64,000 nucleotides of DNA from a virus (IMGVR_UViG_3300033156_000312:18046-82045); one strand, 5' to 3'. Shown: positions 8,628-17,334, counted from the stretch's first letter. Notes: generated by a model from the sequence alone, not told the origin. A program made the numbers and translations.

Positions 8628-10830
8628 TATATACAATAAAAATAGAAAAATTTATTTATTTAAACGTAATAATAGAGGAGAATTAACTGTAGAAATCAAT
8701 AATTCGTTTTTTCCTTATTTCTATACTCCTTGTGTTGAGGGAAACTATAAAGGATATAAAGGCGAATCCTTAAAGAAAGTTATTGTCTCTACACCGAAAG
8801 AAGTCGCTAAAAATAGAACAGATAATAGTTACGAATCTGATATAATTTTTACGAGAAGATATTTAATAGACAAAATAGACGAAATAGAAAAGACTGACAT
8901 TAAATATTGCTTTTTAGATATTGAGGTTCAATCTACAAAAAAGCCAAATGTTCAACGAGCCGAATATCCAATTTCTTGTATCTCGGTATACAATTCTTTG
9001 TATAAAAATATACAAACTTTCTTTTTAGCTGATTATGAAGATGAACCCACTATGCTCAATGAATTTATAGTTTATATGAAAAAAGAATCCTTTGATATAT
9101 GGTTCTCTTGGTATATTCGATTTGACTATCATTATCTATCTAATAGGTATAATAATTTGACGGGTATGACATTCGCAGAAGAAATCAGTCCAATAGGCCA
9201 AGTTAGATACGGAGACAAAGAATTATTCTACCCCGCAGGGATTAGTATAGTTGATTATCTAACTTGGTTCAAAATCATAACTCAAAACAGAGAACGTCAA
9301 TATACTCTCGACCATATCGCAGAGAGACATCTGGGAGCGGGTAAAACTCATACAGAAGTCGATTTCTCAAAGTTATCAGAAGAAGTCAAAGAACGTAATA
9401 GAGAAGATGTTGAAATAATGCAACATTTAGAAGAAAAAAAGAAATTAATTCCCTATTTTGACGAAATCAGACGTTTAGCTAAAGTAGAATGGGAGGATTT
9501 AATATACAATTCGAGAATAATTGACGCACTATTGCTTTCGGAGGCAAAACGACAAAATGTCGTGTTGCCAATGCGTCAGAAAGATGTAGAGAAAGAAGAG
9601 TTTGAGGGGGCATACAGAGAAGCATTTAAGACAGGAGCTTTTTGGAATATAGGAAAATACGACTTGTCTTCGGCATATCCAAACGCTATAATTGACTTTT
9701 GTTTAGACCCAGCAAATATAGAAAATTTAAGTAATAAAGCTCAATTAAATGAAATAGATAATAACAAACTACTCCAAATCGAAAATACTTATTTCAAACA
9801 AAACTCTAATGCATTATTACCTACAGTTGTTAAGAAGTTAATAACTTTAAAAACTGAAATTAAGCAAAAGTTGTCAACAACAAGCACAGAAGATAAAATA
9901 TATAAAGATATAAAAAAGATGTATGATGCTATTAAGGCAGTGGTAAACTCTGCCTATGGAGTTTTTGGTTCACCTTATTTTCGCCTTTTTGACCCAAAAG
10001 TAGCTTCTGCAACGACCTATATAGTAAGGAGTATATTACATCATGTTAAAGATAACTGCGAAAAGGACGGTCATAAAGTTATATATGTAGATACGGATTC
10101 TGTCTTTATTCAAAGTTCAGACAATTTAACAGATTATTTAAATAGACTCATAAAAGAATGGTATAAAACAAAATACAACAAAGAAAATCATGGTATAGAA
10201 TTTGAATACGAAGGACAATTTGAGAAGCTTCTTATTTTAACAAAATGCAGATATAAAGGACATTTAAGAAAACCTAACGGGGATTTAGATATAGAAACTA
10301 AAGGAATTGAAAGTAAACGTAAAGATAGTAATCAATTTATTAAAGAATTTCAAACAGAATTAATAGATAAAATTTTTAATAAAGAAGACAAAGAAAGTAT
10401 ATTTGAATGGATTAAATTACAAGTCGAAAAAGTTAAGAACGCTAAATTGGCAGAAATTTCTTTTCCATGTAAGTTAGGAAGAGACCCCAATTTATATAAG
10501 AATACTCCTATATTCTTACGAGCATTACGCAACACTGAAGGATTTGAAAAGAATGTGGGAGACCCATACTATTATATCTTTATGAAAGGAACAGATGAAA
10601 GCGGTAAAGGGTTAGTATTAGCATTTGATGAGAAAAATGACAAACATATTAACAGAGATAAAATAGATTGGGAACAAATGATTAATCGTAATATTTTGAT
10701 GAAATTAGATAGTATTTTTGAAGCTATGAACTGGGACATTGGGGAAGTTATTGAAATAAAACCCAAAAAGAGAAAAAGACGAAAAAAAACAACTAAAAGA
10801 GAGAAAGATGTCAAAAAAGCAGAAGTCTAA
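8614..10830 (+). CDS. Family B DNA polymerase
   Basis: A 738-aa replicative polymerase. The 3'-5' exonuclease is marked by CFLDIEVQS (Exo I), FSWYIRFDYHYL (Exo II) and NREDVEIM (Exo III, with Asn where Tyr is usual). The polymerase domain has YDLSSAYPNA (motif A), KAVVNSAYGVFGSP (motif B) and VIYVDTDSVF (motif C). Length and motif order agree with compact, nucleic-acid-primed phage enzymes. The C-terminus ends in a basic tail (KPKKRKRRKKTTKR) that could contact DNA or a clamp. The N-terminus overlaps an HNH gene. Confidence 0.93.
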   Translation: MQLVNIYNKNRKIYLFKRNNRGELTVEINNSFFPYFYTPCVEGNYKGYKGESLKKVIVSTPKEVAKNRTDNSYESDIIFTRRYLIDKIDEIEKTDIKYCFLDIEVQSTKKPNVQRAEYPISCISVYNSLYKNIQTFFLADYEDEPTMLNEFIVYMKKESFDIWFSWYIRFDYHYLSNRYNNLTGMTFAEEISPIGQVRYGDKELFYPAGISIVDYLTWFKIITQNRERQYTLDHIAERHLGAGKTHTEVDFSKLSEEVKERNREDVEIMQHLEEKKKLIPYFDEIRRLAKVEWEDLIYNSRIIDALLLSEAKRQNVVLPMRQKDVEKEEFEGAYREAFKTGAFWNIGKYDLSSAYPNAIIDFCLDPANIENLSNKAQLNEIDNNKLLQIENTYFKQNSNALLPTVVKKLITLKTEIKQKLSTTSTEDKIYKDIKKMYDAIKAVVNSAYGVFGSPYFRLFDPKVASATTYIVRSILHHVKDNCEKDGHKVIYVDTDSVFIQSSDNLTDYLNRLIKEWYKTKYNKENHGIEFEYEGQFEKLLILTKCRYKGHLRKPNGDLDIETKGIESKRKDSNQFIKEFQTELIDKIFNKEDKESIFEWIKLQVEKVKNAKLAEISFPCKLGRDPNLYKNTPIFLRALRNTEGFEKNVGDPYYYIFMKGTDESGKGLVLAFDEKNDKHINRDKIDWEQMINRNILMKLDSIFEAMNWDIGEVIEIKPKKRKRRKKTTKREKDVKKAEV

Positions 10831-11041
10831 ATACTGTCAATGTAAAAAAGCCAGAGTTTCTTATACGAATGAAGAAATTGTTTGTTCAAAATGCTGGAAG
10901 CCCATTAAACTCAAAATCAGAAAAATTTGGACTATTAATCCTCACACTCGTATTAAGGAAAGCGATAAAAAATATAATAGAAAGAGAGCAAAAAGAAAAT
11001 TAAGAAAACAATTGGAGGAAGAGAATGGGTATATTCGATAA
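10808..11041 (+). CDS. Small zinc-ribbon protein
   Basis: A 77-aa basic protein with a CQC pair and CSKC about 19 residues later, a compact zinc ribbon, followed by a Lys/Arg-rich helix. It overlaps the polymerase gene by 23 bases and the next gene by 17. It may be a polymerase accessory or RNA-binding protein, but the function is unknown. Confidence 0.6.
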   Translation: MSKKQKSKYCQCKKARVSYTNEEIVCSKCWKPIKLKIRKIWTINPHTRIKESDKKYNRKRAKRKLRKQLEEENGYIR

Positions 11042-11303
11042 TTTAAAGTTTGATAAAAGTCAGAAGGAGTATGATGAGAATTATTTGATAGCATTAGTTA
11101 ATGTTAAAAAATTTGACATCTTCTATACATTAGCTAAAGGTCGCAAAAGATTAGCACAGATAATGAACAATCTTTCGACCAAGAAATACTGTGTGTTAGG
11201 AATACAAATGCTTCAAAATGTGAAAGATGTTGATGAATTGATGAAAGACTTGATAGAAGATAATAAAGATGGCGAAATGAACTTTGGCAAAGACGAAGAA
11301 TAA
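11025..11303 (+). CDS. Hypothetical protein
   Basis: A 92-aa protein with ggagg upstream of its ATG. It is mixed helical, with an acidic C-terminus (DLIEDNKDGEMNFGKDEE). No family is recognised. Confidence 0.6.
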   Translation: MGIFDNLKFDKSQKEYDENYLIALVNVKKFDIFYTLAKGRKRLAQIMNNLSTKKYCVLGIQMLQNVKDVDELMKDLIEDNKDGEMNFGKDEE

Positions 11304-11316
11304 AAGGAGGTAAATT

Positions 11317-11544
11317 GTGATTACGGGCAAAGATGCAAGAATGGAGATTAAGAAAGCTAAAGAAGTTGTAGATTCAGACGCTACTACGGCAGAAAAGCTT
11401 AAAGCTATTATGAAATCCGTAGAAGTAGTCAGTAAAGTTGCATTAAGTATCAGAACCAGCTTGGTTCGTATAATGGATAAGCTCGGCGTTGATAAGATTC
11501 AGAGTAAGCGACCTGCTGAAGATAAGAAAAAAGAGACGAAATAA
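11317..11544 (+). CDS. Hypothetical helical protein, GTG start
   Basis: A 75-aa helical protein. The GTG at 11317 lies 6 bases after aaaggagg, which decides the start. The C-terminus is Lys/Glu-rich. A strong hairpin follows 7 bases after the stop, so this gene closes a transcription unit or marks a processing point. Confidence 0.6.
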   Translation: MITGKDARMEIKKAKEVVDSDATTAEKLKAIMKSVEVVSKVALSIRTSLVRIMDKLGVDKIQSKRPAEDKKKETK

Positions 11545-11551
11545 TTTTATT

Positions 11552-11581
11552 GCTGGGAGAGAAAAAGAAATCTCTCCCAGC
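11552..11581 (+). terminator. Strong hairpin, possible terminator or processing site
   Basis: A perfect stem gctgggagaga / tctctcccagc with an 8-base A-rich loop. No run of T follows (tatatctctt instead), so as a Rho-independent terminator it is weak. It could protect or separate the upstream mRNA. It sits between the 75-aa gene and the metallophosphoesterase gene. Confidence 0.55.
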
Positions 11582-11603
11582 TATATCTCTTAGGAGATAA
11601 AAA

Positions 11604-12233
11604 ATGAAGAAGGTTATCTTCGCTGACCCTCATATTTCTGAAAAGTCAATTACAGAACTTGAAACTATTTTTAAAGAAATAGTAAAACAAGATGGAGATA
11701 TTTTGATTATGCTGGGAGATTATTATGACAAAAAAAGACCCACAGCAAAAGAGATTATTTTTGGAACTAAATGGGCTTACTTTTTTAAACGATTATATAA
11801 AAAAGTTATATTTCTTAGAGGTAATCACGATAAGACCAGAGATACAAGTGCAATAGATTATTTACAATATTTAGGAATAGAAGTTGTAGATGAATACATA
11901 GATGATAATAATATTTATTATGGGCATTATATGACTGACCAATCTACTTATGAATATGGCACTCATGAAAAAAAAGCCAAAGATTTAACAAAGTATCAAT
12001 TAGCGATTTTAGGTCATCAACATACTTACCAAAAGTTAGAACGAAACGTATTACATTTAGGGTCTTGTAGATATGTAAATTTTAATGAAGTCAATGATGA
12101 TTATAAATATATGATGATTATGTTAGATGGACTTAACGGGCAAAGAGTAAAATTGAATACTCCAATTCCGATGAAAGATTTTAATTCTGTAACAGAATTA
12201 AAAGAAGAAATTAAAAAATATGAAAACAAATAA
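11604..12233 (+). CDS. Calcineurin-like metallophosphoesterase (SbcD/gp47-like)
   Basis: A 209-aa protein with the full motif set: ADPHIS, GDYYDKK, RGNHDK, YYGHYM and GHQHTYQ. These coordinate two metals in calcineurin-like phosphoesterases. It is shorter than SbcD (about 400 aa) and lacks a clear capping domain. An SbcC/Rad50-like ATPase lies 2.1 kb downstream (14376), and such pairs process DNA ends in T4-like recombination (gp46/gp47). The partner could instead be the truncated phosphoesterase at the window start. The ribosome site aggag is close to the ATG. Confidence 0.82.
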   Translation: MKKVIFADPHISEKSITELETIFKEIVKQDGDILIMLGDYYDKKRPTAKEIIFGTKWAYFFKRLYKKVIFLRGNHDKTRDTSAIDYLQYLGIEVVDEYIDDNNIYYGHYMTDQSTYEYGTHEKKAKDLTKYQLAILGHQHTYQKLERNVLHLGSCRYVNFNEVNDDYKYMMIMLDGLNGQRVKLNTPIPMKDFNSVTELKEEIKKYENK

Positions 12234-12396
12234 AAAAATCTTAATACAAAAATATATAAAAGAGAACAAATTTATGCACAAAATAGCAAAAGAATTGAAT
12301 TGTTGCACAGCTACCATATTTTATAATTTAAGAGCAAACAAAAATCGGGACTATTGGTATGCTTATTTTACTTATATAATGGAGAATTGGAAATGA
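12220..12396 (+). CDS. Small helix-turn-helix protein
   Basis: A 58-aa protein starting inside the end of the phosphoesterase gene in another frame. KFMHKIAKELNCCTATIFY matches a helix-turn-helix and resembles the DNA-binding segment of the HNH enzyme at 7836 (LKQIAKKLNCSSATIANY). It may be a degenerate remnant of such an endonuclease or a small regulator. The stop overlaps the next ATG (atga). Confidence 0.55.
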   Translation: MKTNKKILIQKYIKENKFMHKIAKELNCCTATIFYNLRANKNRDYWYAYFTYIMENWK

Positions 12397-12650
12397 ATAA
12401 AATCCCTTTAAAATGCAGGTTGATTATAAATTCTTATACTCAATTTAAGAACGAGATAAATCAAATCGCACAATATAAAGATAAGTTCTACGAATTTAAA
12501 CTTAAATTAGAATTGGGCAATACTATCTTAAATAAAGAAGATAAAATCGAAGAAACTAAAAGACATAAATTGATAGACGTGTTAAGAGAAGGAATAGAAA
12601 AAATAAAGGATAAGGATGTTAAAGCTCTTTTAAAGGAGATAATAAAATGA
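12393..12650 (+). CDS. Hypothetical helical protein
   Basis: An 85-aa protein. The start at 12393 is chosen because ggaga lies upstream and the ATG overlaps the previous stop; a longer frame from 12354 has no such site. Lys/Glu-rich helices make up most of it. No family is recognised. Confidence 0.55.
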   Translation: MNKIPLKCRLIINSYTQFKNEINQIAQYKDKFYEFKLKLELGNTILNKEDKIEETKRHKLIDVLREGIEKIKDKDVKALLKEIIK

Positions 12651-12892
12651 TAAACAGTAATCTTGATAAAATTAATTGGTGTGTGAGTTGTTATCCAAAT
12701 ATCGTAGGTAAAGAAAAAAAATTAGTGGGAGAATATATATTATATAATAGATGGGTTAGTAGGAAAGATTTAGGGATAGAACCTATTGTAATGATTAGAT
12801 TGCCTATAATTTGTTCATCAAAAAAAGAGAATATAAAACAATTAAAAAAAATATTTGATAAAGTTAAAAAAATGTGGAAGGAGATAAAATGA
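12647..12892 (+). CDS. Hypothetical protein
   Basis: An 81-aa protein overlapping both neighbours by 4 bases. NWCVSCYPNIVGKEKKLVGEY gives a CxxC pair near the N-terminus, and the C-terminal third is a lysine-rich helix. The function is unknown. Confidence 0.55.
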   Translation: MINSNLDKINWCVSCYPNIVGKEKKLVGEYILYNRWVSRKDLGIEPIVMIRLPIICSSKKENIKQLKKIFDKVKKMWKEIK

Positions 12893-13068
12893 AAAGAAGA
12901 AAAAAATTAAGAACTTACATTGTAACTTATGAACCAGATGATTGTTATGATTATATTACTGTAAGAGCTTCATCTTTAGAAAGAGCGAAAGAAATAGCTA
13001 TGAAAAAAGAACAGTTAGATGAATATCAAATTGTTGATATAGTGCCCAAAGGCAAATGGAGGAAATAA
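12889..13068 (+). CDS. Small hypothetical protein
   Basis: A 59-aa protein. The ATG at 12889 follows aaggag and overlaps the preceding stop, so it is preferred over an upstream in-frame ATG at 12874. YIVTYEPDDCYDYITVRASSLERAKEIA has the beta-then-helix look of small phage proteins that fold as alpha/beta sandwiches. The function is unknown. Confidence 0.55.
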   Translation: MKRRKKLRTYIVTYEPDDCYDYITVRASSLERAKEIAMKKEQLDEYQIVDIVPKGKWRK

Positions 13069-13070
13069 AA

Positions 13071-13952
13071 ATGAAAAAGGATAAAAAGCAAAGTATGAAA
13101 AAGAATTGTAAACTATGTAATAATTTATTTATTGCTACAGGCAATAATCACAAATATTGTAAAAATTGCTGTCTTTTAAATAATAAAGAAAAAACTAAAA
13201 TATATAATCAAAAATATAGAAAAGAACATAAAAATCCAAATCCTAAACATAAATTTTGGACAAAGCAAGAAGAAAAATATCTTAAAGAAAATTATGAATG
13301 GGGAAATAAAAAGGAAATATTGTCATATTTAAAAAGAAGTTGGTATTCGATTAATCATCATGCTAAATTTCTAAAAATATGTAGATTTAGGAGAAATAGC
13401 AAAATAAAAAATATATTAGGTAATAACTTTAGTTTTCGTATCAATAATCCTGGTGGACATGTTCGTATTAGTAATCCTTCTTTAGGAGTTTATAATCAAT
13501 TAGCTCATAGATATATTTGGGAAAAATATTATAACAAAAAAATACCTAAAGATTGTTATATTCATCATAAAGATGGCAATCCTCAAAATAATAATATTGA
13601 AAATTTAACTTTAGTCAAAATAACTGAACATTTTAATGTAGAAGCAATTAGACGAATTGCTCAAGAATGTTTTGAAATAGCAGATGCTCATGGATTTTGG
13701 AAAAGAAAAAATGGTAAACCTTATAGAAATGTAGGAGAAGCTTTATGTTTAATAGTTTCTGAAGTTAGCGAAGCATTTGAAAGTTATAGAAAAAATCCAA
13801 AGGATAAAGAACATTTTGTAGAAGAATTGGCTGATGTGTTAATACGATTATTAGATTTTAGTTATGGAATGGGATTACATATTGAAAATGCTTTACGAAA
13901 AAAAATGGAAATAAATAAAAAGAGGCCTTATAAACATGGCAAAAGATTCTAA
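13071..13952 (+). CDS. HNH endonuclease fused to MazG-like pyrophosphohydrolase
   Basis: A 293-aa fusion, starting at 13071 after ggagg. The N-terminal part has a zinc finger (CKLCNNLF-HKYCKNCC). Next is a Myb-like helical stretch (FWTKQEEKYLKENYEWGNKK). An HNH endonuclease core follows (LAHRYIWEKYYNKKIP, YIHHKDGNPQNNNIENL). From about residue 195 the sequence is an essentially complete MazG-like domain: EALCLIVSEVSEAFESYRK supplies the acidic metal ligands, EELADVLIRLLDF the second helix, and KMEINKKRPYKHGKRF the usual ending. MazG enzymes hydrolyse nucleoside triphosphates or ppGpp. No ATG separates the two parts, so one polypeptide is made. Confidence 0.85.
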   Translation: MKKDKKQSMKKNCKLCNNLFIATGNNHKYCKNCCLLNNKEKTKIYNQKYRKEHKNPNPKHKFWTKQEEKYLKENYEWGNKKEILSYLKRSWYSINHHAKFLKICRFRRNSKIKNILGNNFSFRINNPGGHVRISNPSLGVYNQLAHRYIWEKYYNKKIPKDCYIHHKDGNPQNNNIENLTLVKITEHFNVEAIRRIAQECFEIADAHGFWKRKNGKPYRNVGEALCLIVSEVSEAFESYRKNPKDKEHFVEELADVLIRLLDFSYGMGLHIENALRKKMEINKKRPYKHGKRF

Positions 13953-14076
13953 CTATTGTAAGTGTAAAGTCCCAAAAGAAGCTACTAAAGAAGAAATGCT
14001 ATATCTTATGGGAGGTATAGTAACTGATATTCGTTTATGTAAGATATGTGGCAAGGAGATAAAAAAGGAGAAATAG
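13936..14076 (+). CDS. Tiny zinc-ribbon protein
   Basis: A 46-aa protein overlapping the end of the MazG fusion by 17 bases. YCKCK near the start and LCKICGKEI near the end give a four-cysteine zinc ribbon. The next ATG is 2 bases after the stop. The function is unknown. Confidence 0.55.
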   Translation: MAKDSNYCKCKVPKEATKEEMLYLMGGIVTDIRLCKICGKEIKKEK

Positions 14077-14077
14077 A

Positions 14078-14386
14078 ATGGATATATTAATTTATGCACA
14101 ACCAGAAAAAGTAGAACATAAAATGAAAGACAAAGTTTCTTCAGATATTATTTATTGCTATTGGACAGTTTCTATTCACCCTAACTTAAAAACTAAAGTT
14201 GTTAATAAAGTCTATTTTTCTGATGGAAATCATATTTATGCTCAAGGAGATTATATTGGTAATGATTATGAATTTACTGATGATGGAGAAAAGAAAGTTA
14301 TATATTTTGAGCCATTAGAGAGAGTTAATCTTAAACAACCTAAAAAACCCCCTACAAGAGGATGGTGTTATATTAATGTTAATTAG
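14078..14386 (+). CDS. Hypothetical phage protein
   Basis: A 102-aa protein with aaggag upstream. It is beta-rich and ends in KKPPTRGWCYINVN. It overlaps the SbcC-like gene by 11 bases, so it is probably co-translated with it. No enzymatic motif is visible. Confidence 0.6.
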   Translation: MDILIYAQPEKVEHKMKDKVSSDIIYCYWTVSIHPNLKTKVVNKVYFSDGNHIYAQGDYIGNDYEFTDDGEKKVIYFEPLERVNLKQPKKPPTRGWCYINVN

Positions 14387-15836
14387 ACGTATAGTATTAA
14401 AAAATTTTAAATGTTTCATAGAAAAAGACGAATATTTCGAACATTCTGTCTTAATTCGTGGTTCTAATGGGTCAGGTAAGAGCACCTTAGCTCTTCAGAG
14501 CATACTTTTTGCATTATACGGGTATTCTCTTTCGGAAACATTAAAAGACTTACCTACACGAAATATAGCGAAATCTTGCTCTGTTGAAATAGAATTTAAG
14601 CATAATAATAAATATTATAGAATTCTTCGGTTATATCCATCCAAGTTGACGATTTTTGAGAATAATAAGCAATTACAATTTACTACTTTAACAGAAGCTC
14701 AAGATTTCATCAATCTTACTTTTGGAGACCGTCTTAATTTTATGAAATTTCGTATAGTGGATGCTTATTCTAAAGATACTAATTTTTTAGATGAAGGGCC
14801 GACAACTCTAAAACAGATTATATTTTCTGCTTCTGAAGATACATTTAATAATATAAGAAAAAAACTCTTACAAATTAAAACAGAGAGAGAAATCTACAGT
14901 AAAAACAGAGCAATAATATATACTCATTATCCCTCCACAAAACGCTTACAACTTATATGTAGTAAATTAGAAGAATTAGAAAAACAAGATAGAGAGTTAA
15001 GAAAGACGATTAGAGATATTGAGATTGGGTTAAACACTGCACAGAGAGAAATTGGAAGATTAGAAGGAGAAAAACAAACTTTAAAGTATAAACGAGATAA
15101 GATGTTATCAAATACTAAATGTTATGCTTGTGGTCAAGCTATTTCAGAAAGTCATCAAAAATCGTTACTTTCCGAAATAGGAGCTCGCACTAAAAAAATC
15201 AATAATCGCATAGGTCATCAGACTACAGAAATTGAATTTTTGAATGATATTATAGGTCAGCATAAAAGAGTTAAAGATAATATAGAGGTAGAAATGGTTG
15301 TTTTAAGAGACTTAAAATTGAAACTTCAAACTCGCATGAAGCAAAGTGATTATAAATATACAGAAAAAGATATATTAATAGTAAAAAGAGCTATACAAGA
15401 AATAGATAGACTGTCTACTTATTATTTAACTGAAAGCGTTAAAATATTAGAACCAATTATAAATGATGTATTAGCAAAAATTAATTTTCAAGTTCGATTT
15501 GAAATAGATGATAAAAATAAATTCAGAATCACTCTACAAAAAGATGAAGTAGAATACAAATACAAAGATTTATCAACGGGACAAAAACTTATATTACAAA
15601 TCGCTTTCAAACTCGCTATATTATTGGAACGAGGAGAGACAGGTCTGATAGTGGCAGATGAAGGGATGTCCTCACTTGACAGAGAAAATCTTGAGCATAT
15701 ATTAGGATTATTTCACAATTTACCTTTTCAATTATTTCTTGTCATCCATCGACTGGATGATATACCTTCTTTTATAAAAGTGATAGATTTGGACAAGGAG
15801 GAAATCAATGATAATAAGAAATCGAATAAAATGTAA
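14376..15836 (+). CDS. SbcC/Rad50-like DNA repair ATPase
   Basis: A 486-aa SMC-type ATPase. Walker A is RGSNGSGKST (about residues 29-38). Two coiled coils flank a zinc hook, CYACGQ (about residues 249-254). The ABC signature is LSTGQKL, and Walker B is GLIVADEGMSSLD with a following HRLDD switch histidine. The coiled coils are short compared with cellular SbcC, as in phage gp46. With a metallophosphoesterase partner it would resect DNA ends for RecA-driven recombination. The end overlaps a small zinc protein gene by 29 bases. Confidence 0.9.
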   Translation: MLIRRIVLKNFKCFIEKDEYFEHSVLIRGSNGSGKSTLALQSILFALYGYSLSETLKDLPTRNIAKSCSVEIEFKHNNKYYRILRLYPSKLTIFENNKQLQFTTLTEAQDFINLTFGDRLNFMKFRIVDAYSKDTNFLDEGPTTLKQIIFSASEDTFNNIRKKLLQIKTEREIYSKNRAIIYTHYPSTKRLQLICSKLEELEKQDRELRKTIRDIEIGLNTAQREIGRLEGEKQTLKYKRDKMLSNTKCYACGQAISESHQKSLLSEIGARTKKINNRIGHQTTEIEFLNDIIGQHKRVKDNIEVEMVVLRDLKLKLQTRMKQSDYKYTEKDILIVKRAIQEIDRLSTYYLTESVKILEPIINDVLAKINFQVRFEIDDKNKFRITLQKDEVEYKYKDLSTGQKLILQIAFKLAILLERGETGLIVADEGMSSLDRENLEHILGLFHNLPFQLFLVIHRLDDIPSFIKVIDLDKEEINDNKKSNKM

Positions 15837-15981
15837 GCACTGTGGAAGTATAATCGAAAGTAAATATAGACATGACTTTAGAACTTGTAAGTGCAGAAAA
15901 GTCAGTATAGATGGTGGAAAAGATTACCTTCGCAGAATAGGAAAACCCGAAGATTACGAAGACCTCAGTGAAACGGAGTAA
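15808..15981 (+). CDS. Small Cys-rich phage protein (DUF7695-like)
   Basis: A 57-aa protein with a strong ribosome site (aaggagg). CKHCGSIIESKYRHDFRTC-KC followed by VSIDGGKDYLRRIG and EDLSE matches a widespread small phage protein (recalled as DUF7695) with a four-cysteine zinc site. The biochemical role is unknown. It lies within the end of the SbcC-like gene. Confidence 0.7.
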   Translation: MIIRNRIKCKHCGSIIESKYRHDFRTCKCRKVSIDGGKDYLRRIGKPEDYEDLSETE

Positions 15982-15984
15982 TCA

Positions 15985-16266
15985 ATGACAGTAGCATTTG
16001 ATGTAGATGGCACATTAATATATCCCGAAGGAGTCCCTGGTCATGAACCAGATACTCCTCGATATGAAGTAATACAATTATTTCATTTATTTGAAAGATT
16101 TGGATGCACTATGATTATTTGGTCAGGGGGAGGAATTGATTACGCTGAAAGATGGGCAGGTAAATTAGGATTACAGGCCGTCATAGCTGAAAAAGGAAAT
16201 GTAAAAGCTGATATAGTAATTGATGATGAAATTGTAAATTTAGGAAAAGTAAATTTGGAGGTGTAG
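15985..16266 (+). CDS. HAD-like phosphatase
   Basis: A 93-aa compact HAD-superfamily protein. FDVDGTLI supplies the nucleophilic and acid/base aspartates, IIWSGGG the second motif, and KADIVIDDE the C-terminal acidic motif. There is no cap domain. Such phage enzymes act on nucleotides or on 3'/5' phosphates at DNA ends. The start follows ggag. Confidence 0.8.
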   Translation: MTVAFDVDGTLIYPEGVPGHEPDTPRYEVIQLFHLFERFGCTMIIWSGGGIDYAERWAGKLGLQAVIAEKGNVKADIVIDDEIVNLGKVNLEV

Positions 16267-16270
16267 ATAA

Positions 16271-16384
16271 ATGATTAAAAAATTGAAAGAAATCTATTTA
16301 ATAGTAAAAGCTATATTTTTATGGTCAATTTTTACTTTTTTGATGTTAATAGAATGGATGATAAATAAACTATTTGAGAGGTAA
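16271..16384 (+). CDS. Single-span membrane peptide
   Basis: A 37-aa peptide with one hydrophobic span (about residues 9-30) between Lys-rich and Lys/Arg ends. A strong ggaggtg precedes the ATG. It is too short for function assignment. Confidence 0.5.
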   Translation: MIKKLKEIYLIVKAIFLWSIFTFLMLIEWMINKLFER

Positions 16385-16387
16385 AAA

Positions 16388-16543
16388 ATGTGGATTAAAT
16401 TTGATGGAAAATCAAATAAAGTAGAGCTTGCACATTCTTCATGGGATAGCTCCCGAATATTTACTCTTGAAGGTTGGGTGCATATTGTAGAAACATATGA
16501 TAGACTGTATATAGACGGAGAAGACGCAGAGGAGATAAAATAA
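16388..16543 (+). CDS. Small hypothetical protein
   Basis: A 51-aa beta-like protein (MWIKFDGKSNKVELAHSSWD) with gagagg upstream and a stop that overlaps the next ATG (taatg). It has an acidic end. No family is recognised. Confidence 0.5.
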   Translation: MWIKFDGKSNKVELAHSSWDSSRIFTLEGWVHIVETYDRLYIDGEDAEEIK

Positions 16544-16827
16544 TGTATGGTAAAATAGTTACTTGGCTCTATAAAAAACATGCTGAAAAAACAATGAAAC
16601 AAGCACAGAAACTAAATGAAAAACGCAAAGACGCTGAAAGACAACAAGTGCTTGAACAAATGAGACAACTTTATAGTTTCGTTCAGTTTCTTAATAGACA
16701 GTTTGTAAATCGTAAAGAAAAGAAGAGTTTTTGGCTATCAGTTGCGAAGAATGAAAACGTAATGGAAAATACGATAAAAAAGTTAATCAAAAGAATGAAA
16801 GAATCTAAAAATGACAAAAACGCCTAA
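16543..16827 (+). CDS. Basic helical protein
   Basis: A 94-aa Lys/Gln-rich helical protein with an N-terminal amphipathic helix and a long charged helix (residues about 14-45). Its start overlaps the previous stop. The function is unknown. Confidence 0.55.
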   Translation: MYGKIVTWLYKKHAEKTMKQAQKLNEKRKDAERQQVLEQMRQLYSFVQFLNRQFVNRKEKKSFWLSVAKNENVMENTIKKLIKRMKESKNDKNA

Positions 16828-16966
16828 AGATGTTCAAACCTTTTTTTGTATGTATTGTGGACATATTTGGCAATTAATTTGCAGAGACAGATTTATTACA
16901 GATGATGAATTTAAAGAATGGATAGAAAACGTCAAAAAAGAACATGAGGAAAATTGCGACAAATGA
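16811..16966 (+). CDS. Small zinc-binding protein
   Basis: A 51-aa protein overlapping the previous gene by 17 bases. FFCMYCGHIWQL gives a CxxC-H site, with two further cysteines (LIC, ENCDK). The stop overlaps the next ATG (atga). The function is unknown. Confidence 0.55.
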   Translation: MTKTPKDVQTFFCMYCGHIWQLICRDRFITDDEFKEWIENVKKEHEENCDK

Positions 16967-17334
16967 TTTTGTATCACCCATCAGACCGAAAATTCAATAT
17001 TGTAAAAGTAAAATATTTTGGAGAACATTATTATACTTTAAATGACATGAAAATATCTCCAGTTCCTCGAACTTTTTGGTATAACGAATTACCGATTTCA
17101 GAAAATAGATTTAAATCATCTCAATTTATTTATGTAGCAAAAGTGAATAAAAAACGGATTTATGATTTAAGAAAAGATAAAAATAACTTATTAGAGAAAT
17201 TTAGATATAGAGGATTACATGGGCTTTTATTATATTTGAAGAAAAGGTATTTAGGTGTTATATATCAAGTGCAAGAATTTAATTTAGTCGCAATTTTTAA
17301 AGATATAAAACCTATAAGGAGAATAGAAAAATGA
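16963..17334 (+). CDS. Hypothetical protein
   Basis: A 123-aa basic protein with many Tyr and Phe residues. The ATG at 16963 overlaps the preceding stop and is preferred to a TTG three codons upstream. It is coupled by a 4-base overlap to the cytidylyltransferase fusion, so it may belong to the modification operon. No motif is recognised. Confidence 0.6.
   Translation: MILYHPSDRKFNIVKVKYFGEHYYTLNDMKISPVPRTFWYNELPISENRFKSSQFIYVAKVNKKRIYDLRKDKNNLLEKFRYRGLHGLLLYLKKRYLGVIYQVQEFNLVAIFKDIKPIRRIEK

Noticed and set aside
11552-11581. Firm Rho-independent terminator
   Set aside because: The stem is excellent, but no T run follows on the plus strand, so it is listed only as a possible terminator or processing hairpin.
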